A stretch of 64,000 nt of DNA from an uncultured Anaerococcus sp. (GCF_943908415.1 NZ_CALTSY010000002.1:1-64000), one strand, 5' to 3'. Shown: positions 25,315-34,875, numbered from the stretch's first letter. A program made the numbers and translations. Notes: generated from the letters alone by a model not told the origin.

Positions 25315-27333
25315 TTAATACTCCTTAAAAGCAGAGGATCTTCTATAACCTAGATAAGATATAATAATTAATATTATTGATATAAATACGGTTATAGCGG
25401 CACCTATCGCCTGATATTGACTTTCCATTGTTAGCTTATAGATATAGGATATAAGAATATCCGATGATCCAGCTAAGTTACCGTAAACCTTAGGATTGAA
25501 TGGTCCACCCTGGTTATATAGGTAGATAATGGAGAAGTTGTTAAAGTTAAATGTGTATTGGTTAATAAGCATCGGAGCTATTTGGAAAAGTACCAAAGGT
25601 ATGGTAATTTTAAATGTTCTCCTTACTCCACTTGCCCCATCTATACTTGCAGCCTCATATAAATCTTTTGGTATTGCTTGAAGCACACCTGTTGTAAGTA
25701 AGAATATATATGAATGCCCCAACCATCCTTGGATTAATATCAAGGCTAATCTCGTCTGGTAAGTATTGTTTTTTATGTCTAAAGTCGTATTAAATAACGA
25801 AGAAAAGGCATTAGATAAAACTCCTCCACGACTAGTCATGATTGAAAAGAACATGATAGTTATAAAAGCAGGCACAGCCCAAGGAAGTAAGTATACTGTC
25901 CTAAAGAACTTTTTAGCCTTTACTCTTTCATTATTTACAAGTAAAGCAAATATAAAGCCTAAAACAATAGCAAGTGTTGATGCTGCTAAGGTCCATACTA
26001 AGGTCCATCCAAATATTTTCCAGAAAGCCTTACCTGCTATACCCTGACCTTTTGCGATAGTTATATAGTTAGAAAGACCTGCCCAGTGAAATTTGTTTTG
26101 GTTTTGAGGGTTCATATCAGTAAATGATATTAAAATAGCTGTAATTATAGGTACCATTACTATAAATACAATTACTAGCAAGGCAGGTGCAGTAATTAGA
26201 TATGGGAAGCCATCTGTTCTCATAAACTTTCGTGTTTCAAACCAATTATTTGGTCTAATACCTGCCATTTCAGCTTTTTCTATATTGCGTGTATCCTTAA
26301 AGGATTTAACATATATAAATATTGCTATTAACATAAATACTATAGCAATAATCCCCTCAATCATAAAGAGGATTGACCTATCTAGTCTGGCCCCACCTTC
26401 TGCAAGATTTATAAGTCCAGCTATACCTTGACCTTGATAATTACCAAAGCCTAAGGCATAAGGAATTGCAATTAAGTATATGAATAAACTTCCTAAGAAA
26501 AACCATAGAGACTTTTGCCATTGGCCATTTAAAAGCTGACCTAGGCCTGGAAGTGGAAGTCCTACAATAGATCTCCATGCACTTGTTTTTTCTGTTTCTA
26601 TAGGAGTTCTACGGCGAGCTTCAGCTAAATCACTAGCTAAGATTTTTCTTTCTTCCTTTAGATCTTGTTTAATCTTGTATTTTAGACTCTTAATTTCTTC
26701 TTCCAAAGAAATTTTTGGATTTTGAAATTCTATAGCCTTGGTATTATCTTCAAAGCTTTTTTTATATTTTTGTTTTTCAGCCTTATAAGCTTTTTTGGAT
26801 ATAAGATTATTATCATAGGCTTCTTTTAAAAGCCCTAAGTCCTTATCGTATTTTTCCTTTAAAAGCTTTTTATCCTCATCTATTTTTTCATTAGCTTTTT
26901 TTATATCTTCTTCTGTCAATAAATGAAGCTTATTACTTCTTTCAGTAAGTTGATTTTTAAGAAGCAAATCATGCTCTATGATGTCAGGTATTTCATTTAT
27001 ATAAATATTGGCTTGCTTAGCCTTTAACTCAGCATCATAAGTTAACTCTGAATTTTCTTCATAGAAGTCTAGCATTGTTTGAGCTAGGTAATATTTTTCC
27101 GTTAAGTCCTTAAAATCTTTGGACTCTGTTTCTTCATCAGATATAGCCTTAGCTTCTCTTTTGCGAACTTCTAAGAGCTCTTTTTCCTTTTTCTTATATT
27201 CCTTAAGCTTAATATTATAAGGATGACTATCCTTACTTATATCTGTCTTTCCTTCGATTTGATCGATTATATATTGGTTTTTCCTAGGATGTAGGTTAGC
27301 TCGGTCATCTACTAGGTCTTTTTGGTATTTCAT
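25315..27333 (-). CDS. malF: Maltodextrin-type ABC permease MalF with long charged N-terminal extension
   Basis: A 672-residue permease, much longer than the usual 430-450 residues. Residues 1 to about 255 are highly charged (K, E and D) and predicted helical or coiled coil, with no membrane segment. From about 256 comes 'LPLPGLGQLLNGQWQKSLWFFLG', then several membrane segments, a P2-like linker and the core permease from about 375. The EAA loop is 'LYEAASIDGASGVRRTFKITIPL'. The extension would lie in the cytoplasm. There is no frameshift or in-frame stop, so it is a true fusion or a lineage-specific elongation. AGGA precedes the start. Confidence 0.88.
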   Translation of the reverse strand: MKYQKDLVDDRANLHPRKNQYIIDQIEGKTDISKDSHPYNIKLKEYKKKEKELLEVRKREAKAISDEETESKDFKDLTEKYYLAQTMLDFYEENSELTYDAELKAKQANIYINEIPDIIEHDLLLKNQLTERSNKLHLLTEEDIKKANEKIDEDKKLLKEKYDKDLGLLKEAYDNNLISKKAYKAEKQKYKKSFEDNTKAIEFQNPKISLEEEIKSLKYKIKQDLKEERKILASDLAEARRRTPIETEKTSAWRSIVGLPLPGLGQLLNGQWQKSLWFFLGSLFIYLIAIPYALGFGNYQGQGIAGLINLAEGGARLDRSILFMIEGIIAIVFMLIAIFIYVKSFKDTRNIEKAEMAGIRPNNWFETRKFMRTDGFPYLITAPALLVIVFIVMVPIITAILISFTDMNPQNQNKFHWAGLSNYITIAKGQGIAGKAFWKIFGWTLVWTLAASTLAIVLGFIFALLVNNERVKAKKFFRTVYLLPWAVPAFITIMFFSIMTSRGGVLSNAFSSLFNTTLDIKNNTYQTRLALILIQGWLGHSYIFLLTTGVLQAIPKDLYEAASIDGASGVRRTFKITIPLVLFQIAPMLINQYTFNFNNFSIIYLYNQGGPFNPKVYGNLAGSSDILISYIYKLTMESQYQAIGAAITVFISIILIIISYLGYRRSSAFKEY

Positions 27334-27339
27334 AAGTTC

Positions 27340-27756
27340 CTAGGTCCTTTCTTTTGTTATTATAAAATAAAACAAGATTATATGCATTATAATGACTAAA
27401 TAATAAAAAATAGATCTTACTCTAAGTTGCATTATAACATTTATAAGTGAAAGAAAAGTGGAAAATCCAAAAAACATCTTATAAATGTTGTTGATCTCTA
27501 TTTTATTTATAGTAAAAAATGTGTATAGGGATATGATTATAGGATTGATCGTACTTAAAAATAGATTAAATAGAATATAGTTTAAATATTGATCATAAGA
27601 TATCACTCCATTAATCTCCCTAAAATTGTTAAAAGAATTGATATCCTTAGCAAAAAACATAGCTTCTAAAGATGAAAATAATATTATTAGAGCTGATGCT
27701 ATAAGGATTTTCATTAAAAATTTTTGGTTTTCTTTATTCTTTTTCATATAAAACAT
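27340..27756 (-). CDS. Small membrane protein inside the maltodextrin operon
   Basis: A 138-residue protein with four hydrophobic segments (about 15-32, 58-80, 90-110 and 115-133). I do not recognise it. It lies between malE and malF, 6 bases before malF. Either of the two close Met codons (27756 or 27747) could be the start; both lie right after the malE hairpin and neither has a clear ribosome site. A role in sugar uptake is inferred from position only. Confidence 0.65.
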   Translation of the reverse strand: MFYMKKNKENQKFLMKILIASALIILFSSLEAMFFAKDINSFNNFREINGVISYDQYLNYILFNLFLSTINPIIISLYTFFTINKIEINNIYKMFFGFSTFLSLINVIMQLRVRSIFYYLVIIMHIILFYFIITKERT

Positions 27757-27780
27757 AAAAGGCCAATTGCTTGGCCTTTT
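27757..27780 (-). terminator. Intercistronic hairpin behind malE
   Basis: AAAAGGCCAA-TTGC-TTGGCCTTTT is a perfect stem with a short T run, placed between malE and the permease genes. This fits partial termination or mRNA protection that makes much more binding protein than permease. Confidence 0.75.
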
Positions 27781-27792
27781 TAAACATCTTTT

Positions 27793-29112
27793 CTAGTTAA
27801 AATTTGCCATCATTGATTCAAATGATGCTTTTAGTTCGTTGTAAGCCTCTTCTTCATCTTTAGGTGCTACAGAATTCCATGAAAGAATAGCATTTTCATA
27901 AGTATCCCAAACATCTCCCCATTCTTTAAATAGTGGTCTTGCTGGAGAATTATTATATGATTCTATAGTAGCACTAATGATTTCTTTATCTTCATCTGGT
28001 AAATCAGAATCTTTATATGTTTCTGCATCTACATTTTCAAGAATCTTACCAGTTGATTTAAATAAATCTACTGCGTATTCTGGATTTACAATTTCTTTAA
28101 TCATTTCATTTGCTATAGCTACTTTATCGCTATCTTCTTCTATTCTGGAGTTAATAGCTAGTCCCCATCCACCTTGCCAGTGGGCAAGTGGCTTACCATC
28201 TAATGTTAAGTGGCTTACTGGGTATACCTTTAAATTATCAGCACCAGCTTGTTCTGAAATAGAAGCTGCATCCCATGGCCCACCTAAACGTGCAACACCA
28301 CCATTACCTGTTTTAAACTTATCATCTATATAAGCCCAGCCTGCATCATTATCAAATAAAGGTGTACCTGCATCATAGTGTTTTTTCCAATAATCAAATA
28401 AACCTTTGATAGTAGCTTGTTTTTCAGGTTCTAGCTCATCCCAGTCCTTTGTCATATCAGTAAATAAAGTTCCATCTTCTTTTTGGCCTAAAAGTTCAAT
28501 TTCAGAAGTGTTAGTTGCAGCAACCCCATACCATGCATCAAATAGTGGGTATAATACTGTTTCCGGATCTTCTACATCGTTGATTTCGATTGGTTTTTCA
28601 ACATCAATACCTTTATCAGCTGCATTAGCTGTGTTCACATAAGTTACTAGGGATTCTATATTATATGGGAAAGCAAAATATTCTCCATCTATATTAAAGT
28701 TTCCACCTATACCTTCATCAAAATTATCCCATCCACCGATTTCTTCTTGAAGTTTTTGTGAATCAATAGCTCCTAATACATCATTGCCATGAAGTACATA
28801 AAGTCTATCTGCTGGGATAGCAAATAAATCAGCCACATCTTCGTTAGTAGCATCTGTTGAATCTAATATATCTAAGTGATCAAATGCACCTACAGTTTTA
28901 AATTCTATATCCGCATTTGGATATTTTTCTTTAACTCTATTTGCAGCTTCTTCATAATGTGGTAGCCAATCTTCTTCAACTTGTACTGTTAATTTACCAC
29001 TTACATCAGCTGAATCTTTATTCTCATCTGCTGGCGCATCTTTACCTGCTCCACAGGCACCTAAAGCAAAGGCTAATGATAAAGTAGCTAGCCCTTTTAA
29101 AACATTTTTCAT
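27793..29112 (-). CDS. malE: Maltodextrin-type ABC substrate-binding lipoprotein
   Basis: A 439-residue surface lipoprotein (lipobox ALGAC, Cys20) of the MalE/MdxE class. Typical blocks are 'GKLTVQVEEDWLPHYEEAANRVKEKYP' at the start of the mature domain, 'PYNIESLVTYVN' and 'GGWGLAINSR'. It binds sugar outside the cell and delivers it to MalFG. It is the first gene of the operon and has its own consensus promoter and a likely LacI-type operator. The exact sugar is inferred from family resemblance. Confidence 0.88.
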   Translation of the reverse strand: MKNVLKGLATLSLAFALGACGAGKDAPADENKDSADVSGKLTVQVEEDWLPHYEEAANRVKEKYPNADIEFKTVGAFDHLDILDSTDATNEDVADLFAIPADRLYVLHGNDVLGAIDSQKLQEEIGGWDNFDEGIGGNFNIDGEYFAFPYNIESLVTYVNTANAADKGIDVEKPIEINDVEDPETVLYPLFDAWYGVAATNTSEIELLGQKEDGTLFTDMTKDWDELEPEKQATIKGLFDYWKKHYDAGTPLFDNDAGWAYIDDKFKTGNGGVARLGGPWDAASISEQAGADNLKVYPVSHLTLDGKPLAHWQGGWGLAINSRIEEDSDKVAIANEMIKEIVNPEYAVDLFKSTGKILENVDAETYKDSDLPDEDKEIISATIESYNNSPARPLFKEWGDVWDTYENAILSWNSVAPKDEEEAYNELKASFESMMANFN

Positions 29113-29128
29113 GTAATTCCTCCTTAAT

Positions 29129-29158
29129 TATAAACGCAAAAAAATGAAAACGTTTATA
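29129..29158. promoter_or_regulatory. Inverted-repeat operator of the malE operon
   Basis: TATAAACG (29129-29136) and CGTTTATA (29151-29158) are perfect 8-base arms lying at and just after the predicted transcription start. AAACG...CGTTT arms are typical of LacI/GalR-family sites such as MalR or CcpA operators. The wide 14-base spacing differs from the usual close-packed site, so two half-sites or a longer operator are possible. Confidence 0.55.
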
Positions 29159-29166
29159 GTATCTTT

Positions 29167-29195
29167 ATTATATAAAATAATTAAATATGTGTCAA
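29167..29195 (-). promoter_or_regulatory. malE operon promoter
   Basis: On the minus strand TTGACA (29195-29190), exactly 17 bases, then TATAAT (29172-29167). This is a full consensus promoter, which fits strong expression held down by the adjoining operator. Confidence 0.85.
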
Positions 29196-29281
29196 TATTG
29201 AAGACACAAATAGTTTTAATCAATTTGTTTTTATTATTTCTTGTTAAAATTAAAACTAGAATAATAGATTTGAAAATATAA

Positions 29282-29307
29282 ATAAACCACCCCTAGAGGT
29301 GGTTTAT
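29282..29307 (-). terminator. Terminator after clpC
   Basis: ATAAACCACC pairs perfectly with GGTGGTTTAT around a 6-base loop, 20 bases after the clpC stop. Confidence 0.75.
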
Positions 29308-29326
29308 GAGTAGCTTAATCTCACGA

Positions 29327-31750
29327 TTATTCTTGAGTTACTAGTTCTTCTTTTTTGCTTGTTTTATTTTCAAAATGGAGTTCATCATCTTGAACAGATA
29401 ATTTTATTATCGCATCCCTATTTAACTTGCCATCTAGGATATCTTCTGCAAGCCTATCTTCTATCATCTTTGTTATGTGACGTTCGAGTGGCCTTGCTCC
29501 ATATTCTTCGTTAAATCCTCCTTCTGCTAGGAGTTTTATAACGTCTTCATCATATTCTATATCTATATCGATATTATTTAATCTTTCCCTAGTTTTATCT
29601 AGCATTAGTCCTGTAATCTCTTCTATGTCTTCCTCACTAAGTGGGTTAAACATTATTACTTCATCTAATCTATTTAAAAACTCCGGTGCAAAGGCATCTT
29701 TGACTTCTCGTTCTATGATTTCACGAGTTCTATCTGCATTTTTTTCTTCAGCATTACCTGTTTCAAATCCTATAGCTTGTTTTCCATTAAGACTTGATAC
29801 ACCGACATTACTTGTCATAATTATTATGGTGTTTTTAAAGTCCACTGTTCTACCTTGACCATCTGTTAGACGTCCATCATCTAGGATTTGAAGTAGTAGG
29901 TTAAATATATCTGGATGAGCTTTTTCAATCTCATCAAATAGGATTACAGAATATGGATGGTTTCTAACTTGTTCTGTTAATTGTCCACCTTCTTCATATC
30001 CTACATATCCTGGAGGTGAACCTACTAGACGAGACACCGCAAATTTTTCCATATACTCACTCATGTCCATACGGATTAGGTGTTCCTCTGATCCAAAAAT
30101 ACTTTCTGCCAGAGATTTTGCAAGATAGGTCTTTCCTACACCTGTTGGTCCTACAAATATAAAGGAGCCTATTGGTTTGGATGAGTTTTTTAGACCTACT
30201 CTTGCCCTTTTTATGGCATGGGCTACTGATTCTATGGCTTCTGATTGGCCTATGACTGTTCCTTCTAGGTCTTTATCAAGATTTGCATATTTTTCTTTTT
30301 CATCTTCTGTAAGCTTAGTAACAGGAACCTTTGACCAAGATGCCACTATGCTAGCTATATCATCATAGCCTATGAAAAGATTTGGCTTATTTTTATTCTT
30401 CTTTTCTATCTCAGCTTCTATTTCAAATTGAGCTTGGTTAATCTTATCTCTAAGCTCCGCTGCTTTTTCAAAGTCTTGGTCTTTTACAGCTTGTTCTTTT
30501 TGATATGTTAATTCTCTAATCTTATCTTCTGGATTAAGGTCCTGCTCTTCTTCTTGGTAGGACTTAATCCTTAGTTTACTCATAGCCTCATCTATTACAT
30601 CTATAGCCTTATCTGGTAAAAATCTATCGTTGATATACCTATCTGTTAGCTCTACTGATGCATTTATAGCTTCTTCTGTAAGTTCTATACCATGGTGGTC
30701 TTCGTATTTATTCTTAATACCATATATTATTTTTCTAGTATCTGCTAATGATGGTTCCTCTACTTGGATAGGTTGCATACGACGAGTTAGTGCACTATCT
30801 TTTTCTATATATTTTCTATATTCTTCGATTGTAGTTGCACCTATTATTTGGATATCTCCTTTTGCAAGTATTGGCTTTAATATATTTGCCGCATCCATAG
30901 AACCTTCTGCAGCTCCTGCCCCCAATACCATATGGAATTCATCTATAAAAAGGATGACATCATCATGGCTTGCTAATTCATCAAATAGTTTTTTGAGTCT
31001 ATCTTCAAAATCTCCACGGTATTTGGTTCCTGCTAGCATGCTAGCTAGATCTAGGCTTAGTATAGTTTTATCTTCTATAATCCTTGGCACTTCACCTTCT
31101 ACTATTCTTTGGGCAAGTCCTTCTGAGATGGCTGTTTTACCAACTCCTGGTTCCCCTATTAGGATAGGATTGTTTTTGGTCCTACGCATTAGGATTTGGA
31201 TAACTCTTTCAATTTCCTCATCCCTGCCTATTACTGGATCTATCTTTCCTTGTTCTGCTTCCTTGTTTAGGTCTCTAGAATACTTTGTTATGTTTTCTGA
31301 AAGTTCGCTATTGCTTTTAGAAGATTCGTCTTGACCATTTAAAAGCTCTTTTAAGTTTCTCTTTACAGTCTCTTTTTCTACGCCTGATAAGAGGAACATT
31401 ATATTTGTCAAAGAATCTTCGTCTGCAAGTATCGCAAACAAGACATTTTCCTCACCAGCTGAGACTTGTCCGTACTTGGATGCATTAAGTCTTGCAAGTT
31501 CAAAAATTTGCCTTACTTTTTTACTATATTCTGTTGCTGGACGTACAGCTTGTCCCTTACCTATATTATTTATAACTACTTGACGAAGCAAGTCATAGTT
31601 TGCTCCAGCTGCTTCAAGTGCCTTTGTTGCAACAGAATCTGTCTTCATCAAGGCAAGGAGCAAGTGCTCACTTCCTATATAATCATGGTTTAGAGAGTAT
31701 GATTCGCGCCTTGCCTGTTGGGTTAGTTTATTTAATCTGTTAGCTTCCAT
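29327..31750 (-). CDS. clpC: ATP-dependent Clp protease ATPase subunit ClpC
   Basis: An 807-residue Hsp100 unfoldase that feeds proteins to ClpP. It has an N-terminal double Clp_N domain, a first AAA domain ('[16 protein letters not shown]'), a UVR coiled-coil stretch ('[19 protein letters not shown]') and a second AAA domain ('[18 protein letters not shown]'). The layout and length are those of ClpC rather than ClpB or ClpE. It overlaps mcsB by 19 bases and is the last gene of the ctsR operon. Its ribosome site GGAGAGG lies within the end of mcsB. Confidence 0.96.
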   Translation of the reverse strand: MEANRLNKLTQQARRESYSLNHDYIGSEHLLLALMKTDSVATKALEAAGANYDLLRQVVINNIGKGQAVRPATEYSKKVRQIFELARLNASKYGQVSAGEENVLFAILADEDSLTNIMFLLSGVEKETVKRNLKELLNGQDESSKSNSELSENITKYSRDLNKEAEQGKIDPVIGRDEEIERVIQILMRRTKNNPILIGEPGVGKTAISEGLAQRIVEGEVPRIIEDKTILSLDLASMLAGTKYRGDFEDRLKKLFDELASHDDVILFIDEFHMVLGAGAAEGSMDAANILKPILAKGDIQIIGATTIEEYRKYIEKDSALTRRMQPIQVEEPSLADTRKIIYGIKNKYEDHHGIELTEEAINASVELTDRYINDRFLPDKAIDVIDEAMSKLRIKSYQEEEQDLNPEDKIRELTYQKEQAVKDQDFEKAAELRDKINQAQFEIEAEIEKKNKNKPNLFIGYDDIASIVASWSKVPVTKLTEDEKEKYANLDKDLEGTVIGQSEAIESVAHAIKRARVGLKNSSKPIGSFIFVGPTGVGKTYLAKSLAESIFGSEEHLIRMDMSEYMEKFAVSRLVGSPPGYVGYEEGGQLTEQVRNHPYSVILFDEIEKAHPDIFNLLLQILDDGRLTDGQGRTVDFKNTIIIMTSNVGVSSLNGKQAIGFETGNAEEKNADRTREIIEREVKDAFAPEFLNRLDEVIMFNPLSEEDIEEITGLMLDKTRERLNNIDIDIEYDEDVIKLLAEGGFNEEYGARPLERHITKMIEDRLAEDILDGKLNRDAIIKLSVQDDELHFENKTSKKEELVTQE

Positions 31751-32718
31751 TGCCTCTCCTTCATATATGAGTTAAGAAACTCTATTCTTTCTGGGTCTTT
31801 TTTACCCTTGTATTTATTTTTATTTAGGTTAAATATCAGATAGTCTAATTCATTGCTAGTTAAATCAGTGTTAAAACCTAATTTGTTATATTTCTTAAGC
31901 TTATATAGCTCTCTAGCGATAGTATTTAGACTCTTTAGTTGTTCACTATTTAATATACTTAGGCTGATAGCTACCTCTTCTAATATGTCTTCATCTGAAA
32001 CATTATTTAAAACTTGATAATCTCTTCTAAATCTTCTCTCATTTCTAACTAAGGAATCTATATTTGTAGCTAATTTGTCGATATAACCATCCATATCTTG
32101 CTTATAGTTTCCAAAGTTTTTTACCATATAGATATCATCAGCATATCTATCATAATATTGAGGAACATATCTTTCCGCATACATCCCATGACTCATAAGT
32201 CCTTGCTTAAATCCATAGTAGGATTCCTCAGCGCTGACTAAACCAAACAGGAACATCTTTAGTCTAATTTCAAGTCCTGATCCAGCGTTTCGAGCATCAC
32301 TTGTTAGATATCCGTATTCTGCCATAAAGGCAAAATCAATAGCTTCATCAAGGTAAGCTTCTATCTCATAAGCTCTCTTATAGGCTTTCTTGATATCCAT
32401 ATCGAAGTTTCTAATGTTTATAGCTATGTGGTCTCTATCATTAATTGTCAATATATAATCATCTTTTATAACTACTGCTATTTGAGCTAGATTACTATCA
32501 CAATCTTCTGATAAGACCATGTCATTAATTAATTTATTTAGTGTATTTTCATCAATTTCACTTAACAAAATCACTTCATCCGGATATATTTCCTTAACTT
32601 TTTCTAATACCTTTTCGCTATCTTCATAGGTCATAGTTGTAGGAAAATCAAAATCTTTTAAGTTTCTTCTCAATGAGAGGTTTGAATTTAGAATTATATC
32701 TTTTGCATATTCTATCAA
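31732..32718 (-). CDS. mcsB: McsB-family protein with degraded kinase motifs
   Basis: A 328-residue homolog of the protein-arginine kinase McsB, recognised by operon position and by surviving blocks such as 'YGYLTSDARNAGSGLEIR' and 'INDRDHIAI'. Key catalytic residues look lost. The ATP-binding SxRxRxxR motif reads N-S-N-L-S-L-R-R (11-18), so two of three arginines are gone. The conserved reactive cysteine of 'TSCPTNxGTG' is Asp141. 'RGxYGEGS' reads 'HGMYAERY'. It may act only as a scaffold or adaptor with McsA and ClpC. It overlaps mcsA and clpC, and nothing suggests a broken gene. Confidence 0.85.
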   Translation of the reverse strand: MIEYAKDIILNSNLSLRRNLKDFDFPTTMTYEDSEKVLEKVKEIYPDEVILLSEIDENTLNKLINDMVLSEDCDSNLAQIAVVIKDDYILTINDRDHIAINIRNFDMDIKKAYKRAYEIEAYLDEAIDFAFMAEYGYLTSDARNAGSGLEIRLKMFLFGLVSAEESYYGFKQGLMSHGMYAERYVPQYYDRYADDIYMVKNFGNYKQDMDGYIDKLATNIDSLVRNERRFRRDYQVLNNVSDEDILEEVAISLSILNSEQLKSLNTIARELYKLKKYNKLGFNTDLTSNELDYLIFNLNKNKYKGKKDPERIEFLNSYMKERQWKLTD

Positions 32719-33293
32719 TTTTTCACCTTCATGTTTAAATCATCTATTCTTTCCTTTAAGGAGGCTGCTTGTTCATAATCTTCTGTATCTACAGATTGTT
32801 GTAGCTTTTCTTGTAAAGATTTGATTTCTAGAGCTACTTCCTTAAATTCACGATCTCTCTTAGGGAGATTACCAGTGTATTTATCAAAAATATTATAGGT
32901 CTTAAGAACCTTGGTAGTTAGCTTTTCACTAAGATTATAGCACTGCTCGCAACCAAAAATTCCCGATTTAATATTTGATTCCAGATTGCCACAGTTTGGG
33001 CAAGTCCTTTGGTTAAGTCCTTCTAAATAGTCATAAGGATGATTATTTAGATTAAATTTATATTCGTAATATCCATCAATCATATCATCTAAGGATGGTA
33101 CAAATTTTTGCATTAAGCTTTCTAAATTTGATTTATTAAAATTAATGTTATGAAATTCATTTTCGCCATCTTGAGCACTCATATCTGTATAGTATTGTAT
33201 ACAGTCATTGCATAGGTAAAAATCATGCTCCTGACCATTCATTATGGCCTTGACGCTAACTGTTGCTTCTTTGCCACATCTTTCACATTTCAT
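32715..33293 (-). CDS. mcsA: McsA, zinc-finger partner of McsB and ClpC
   Basis: A 192-residue protein with three CxxC pairs near residues 3-6, 27-30 and 98-101, plus a further CEQC around 115, and a C-terminal UVR motif ('SVDTEDYEQAASLKERIDDL'). In Bacillus McsA binds zinc and activates McsB, and the pair controls CtsR and delivers substrates to ClpC. It lies between ctsR and mcsB with a 2-base gap upstream and a 4-base overlap downstream. Confidence 0.92.
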   Translation of the reverse strand: MKCERCGKEATVSVKAIMNGQEHDFYLCNDCIQYYTDMSAQDGENEFHNINFNKSNLESLMQKFVPSLDDMIDGYYEYKFNLNNHPYDYLEGLNQRTCPNCGNLESNIKSGIFGCEQCYNLSEKLTTKVLKTYNIFDKYTGNLPKRDREFKEVALEIKSLQEKLQQSVDTEDYEQAASLKERIDDLNMKVKN

Positions 33294-33295
33294 AA

Positions 33296-33757
33296 TTAAC
33301 TCCTTGCTAGAACACTTAACAGGATGTTTTTTATAATGTCAGAACGTACAATATTGCGATCTTTACCACTTACTCCCACTAGGGCCTTATCGCTTGTAGC
33401 GTACTTTGCCATCAAAAACTCATCCTTTGTAAAGTAGTTTCTCTTATATAGGTCAACAAATAGACTATCAGCATTTGCCTCAGTCATCTCTTTGTTTAAA
33501 TTTTTTACTAAGTAGGATAAATAATTATCCTCTTCTACTATGGTAATAATTTTTATAAAACCATTACCACCTCTTTTGCTTTCTATAAGATACCCATTAT
33601 GAGGGGTAAATCTAGTAGATAGCACGTAGTTTATTTGGCTTGGTGCACAGTCAAACTGTACTGCCAAATCATTACGTCCAATTTCAAGCATCCCATCAGT
33701 TGATTCTTCAAGCATAGCTTTTAAAAATCTTTCAATATCTGATGTAAGACCTGCCAT
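33296..33757 (-). CDS. ctsR: Transcriptional repressor CtsR
   Basis: A 153-residue heat-shock repressor. A winged helix at residues about 1-70 ends in the DNA-contacting wing 'SKRGGNGFIKI'; the C-terminal part is the dimer and regulatory domain. It represses clp genes by binding tandem GGTCAAA heptads, and such heptads lie directly in front of this gene, so the operon is self-controlled. It is first in ctsR-mcsA-mcsB-clpC. Confidence 0.95.
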   Translation of the reverse strand: MAGLTSDIERFLKAMLEESTDGMLEIGRNDLAVQFDCAPSQINYVLSTRFTPHNGYLIESKRGGNGFIKIITIVEEDNYLSYLVKNLNKEMTEANADSLFVDLYKRNYFTKDEFLMAKYATSDKALVGVSGKDRNIVRSDIIKNILLSVLARS

Positions 33758-33823
33758 AAACTCACCATCTTTCTTAAGTGTCTTTTTACTTTACAATTAT
33801 ATTTTCAAAGGTCAAGAAATTAG

Positions 33824-33848
33824 TCTGACCTTTTGACTATCTCTGACC
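33824..33848 (-). promoter_or_regulatory. CtsR operator in front of ctsR
   Basis: Read on the minus strand, GGTCAGA-GAT-AGTCAAA (33848-33832) matches the CtsR tandem heptad box with its 3-base gap. A third heptad (GGTCAGA) follows one base later. A TATAAT-like -10 (33801-33796) lies about 30 bases downstream towards ctsR. Confidence 0.85.
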
Positions 33849-33998
33849 TTTTATATTAAAAAATTAGAATCCTTATATTGATTCTATTTAAATTTTACTT
33901 CTTATGGGTGATTTTTCAAGCTTTTAACTTAATATTAAAATTAAATTTACTTTATAATCAATTTAAAGGAAAACATTTGTCAAAACAATTGCTTTTTA

Positions 33999-34026
33999 AT
34001 TGTAAAGCATATATAACCTTTACAAT
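33999..34026 (+). promoter_or_regulatory. Inverted repeat upstream of the DUF169 gene
   Basis: ATTGTAAAG (33999-34007) and CTTTACAAT (34018-34026) are perfect 9-base arms. They are nested in a wider pair, CAAAACA (33981-33987) and TGTTTTG (34028-34034). A possible promoter (TTGCTT, 17 bases, TATAAC) overlaps the arms. It is likely an operator or a leader stem; the regulator is unknown. Confidence 0.5.
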
Positions 34027-34058
34027 ATGTTTTGTCACTATATTTTAAAGGAGTTTAT

Positions 34059-34859
34059 ATGAATATAAAAGAGAGTTCTGATCTAATAAACATTTATTTA
34101 GATTTAGAAAGAGAACCGGTTGCAGTTAAGTTTTTACATACTGAAGAAGAATATCAAGATGTGGATCTTGCTGAAAGAGAGCACAAGGTTTCATATTGCA
34201 ACGCTGTAGCCCTAGCTTCCCTTGGCCAAGCTATGAAAGTAAAGCTAGCCCATCAAGCATGTCCTAATGGAGCAGCGGCTCTTGGCCTAAAAGAAGTACC
34301 AGAACCTATGAAAACTGGAGCTAAGAGACATGAATTAGGAATCTATGATAGCGTTGAAACAAGTAAAGAGATGTTTGATGAGATGGATCTATATAACAAA
34401 AAAGTTTATGGATTAGCAATTTCACCTCTTAATGAAACAAATTTTACCCCAGATGTTGTTATCCTAATATCTAAGTCCTATAACATCATGCGTACCATCC
34501 AAGGCTATTCATACAAGTATGGATATGATAAAAATATAAAGACAGTAGGCTTACAAGCAGTTTGCCATGACTTAACTAATGCACCTATGCTAAATGATGG
34601 AATAAATATCTCATTCTTATGTCCTGGAACAAGACTTGTTGCAGATTGGCAAGAGGATGAACTCGGAGTAGGTGTTAACTTTAATAAATGGTTCGACACA
34701 GTAGATGGTGTTATAAAGACAACAAATCCTTTTGCAAGAAATGACAAGAAAGAAAATATAATCAAAAAACTTGAAGAAAAAGGGATGGATAGTTCACATA
34801 TAGTGAAAAACAAAAACTATGATACTGGTTCTTATACAGGCGGTAAGGTTGAACTATAA
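34059..34859 (+). CDS. DUF169 family protein
   Basis: A 266-residue cytoplasmic protein of the DUF169 family, which is found in anaerobes and has no proven function. Family blocks are visible: 'LDLEREPVAVKFL', 'VSYCNAVALASLGQAMKVKLAHQACPNGAAALGL' with conserved cysteines, and 'GYSYKYG'. I start at 34059, with AAAGGAG before it, rather than nine codons upstream. A weak hairpin and then a damaged TDT transporter gene follow, so the two may have worked together. Confidence 0.85.
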   Translation: MNIKESSDLINIYLDLEREPVAVKFLHTEEEYQDVDLAEREHKVSYCNAVALASLGQAMKVKLAHQACPNGAAALGLKEVPEPMKTGAKRHELGIYDSVETSKEMFDEMDLYNKKVYGLAISPLNETNFTPDVVILISKSYNIMRTIQGYSYKYGYDKNIKTVGLQAVCHDLTNAPMLNDGINISFLCPGTRLVADWQEDELGVGVNFNKWFDTVDGVIKTTNPFARNDKKENIIKKLEEKGMDSSHIVKNKNYDTGSYTGGKVEL

Positions 34860-34875
34860 TTAAAATATGTTTTTC

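Noticed and set aside
30630..31334. A 234-codon open frame on the plus strand inside clpC
   Set aside because: It is antisense to a well-conserved AAA domain and shows low-complexity Ser/Ile/Leu composition typical of a shadow frame.
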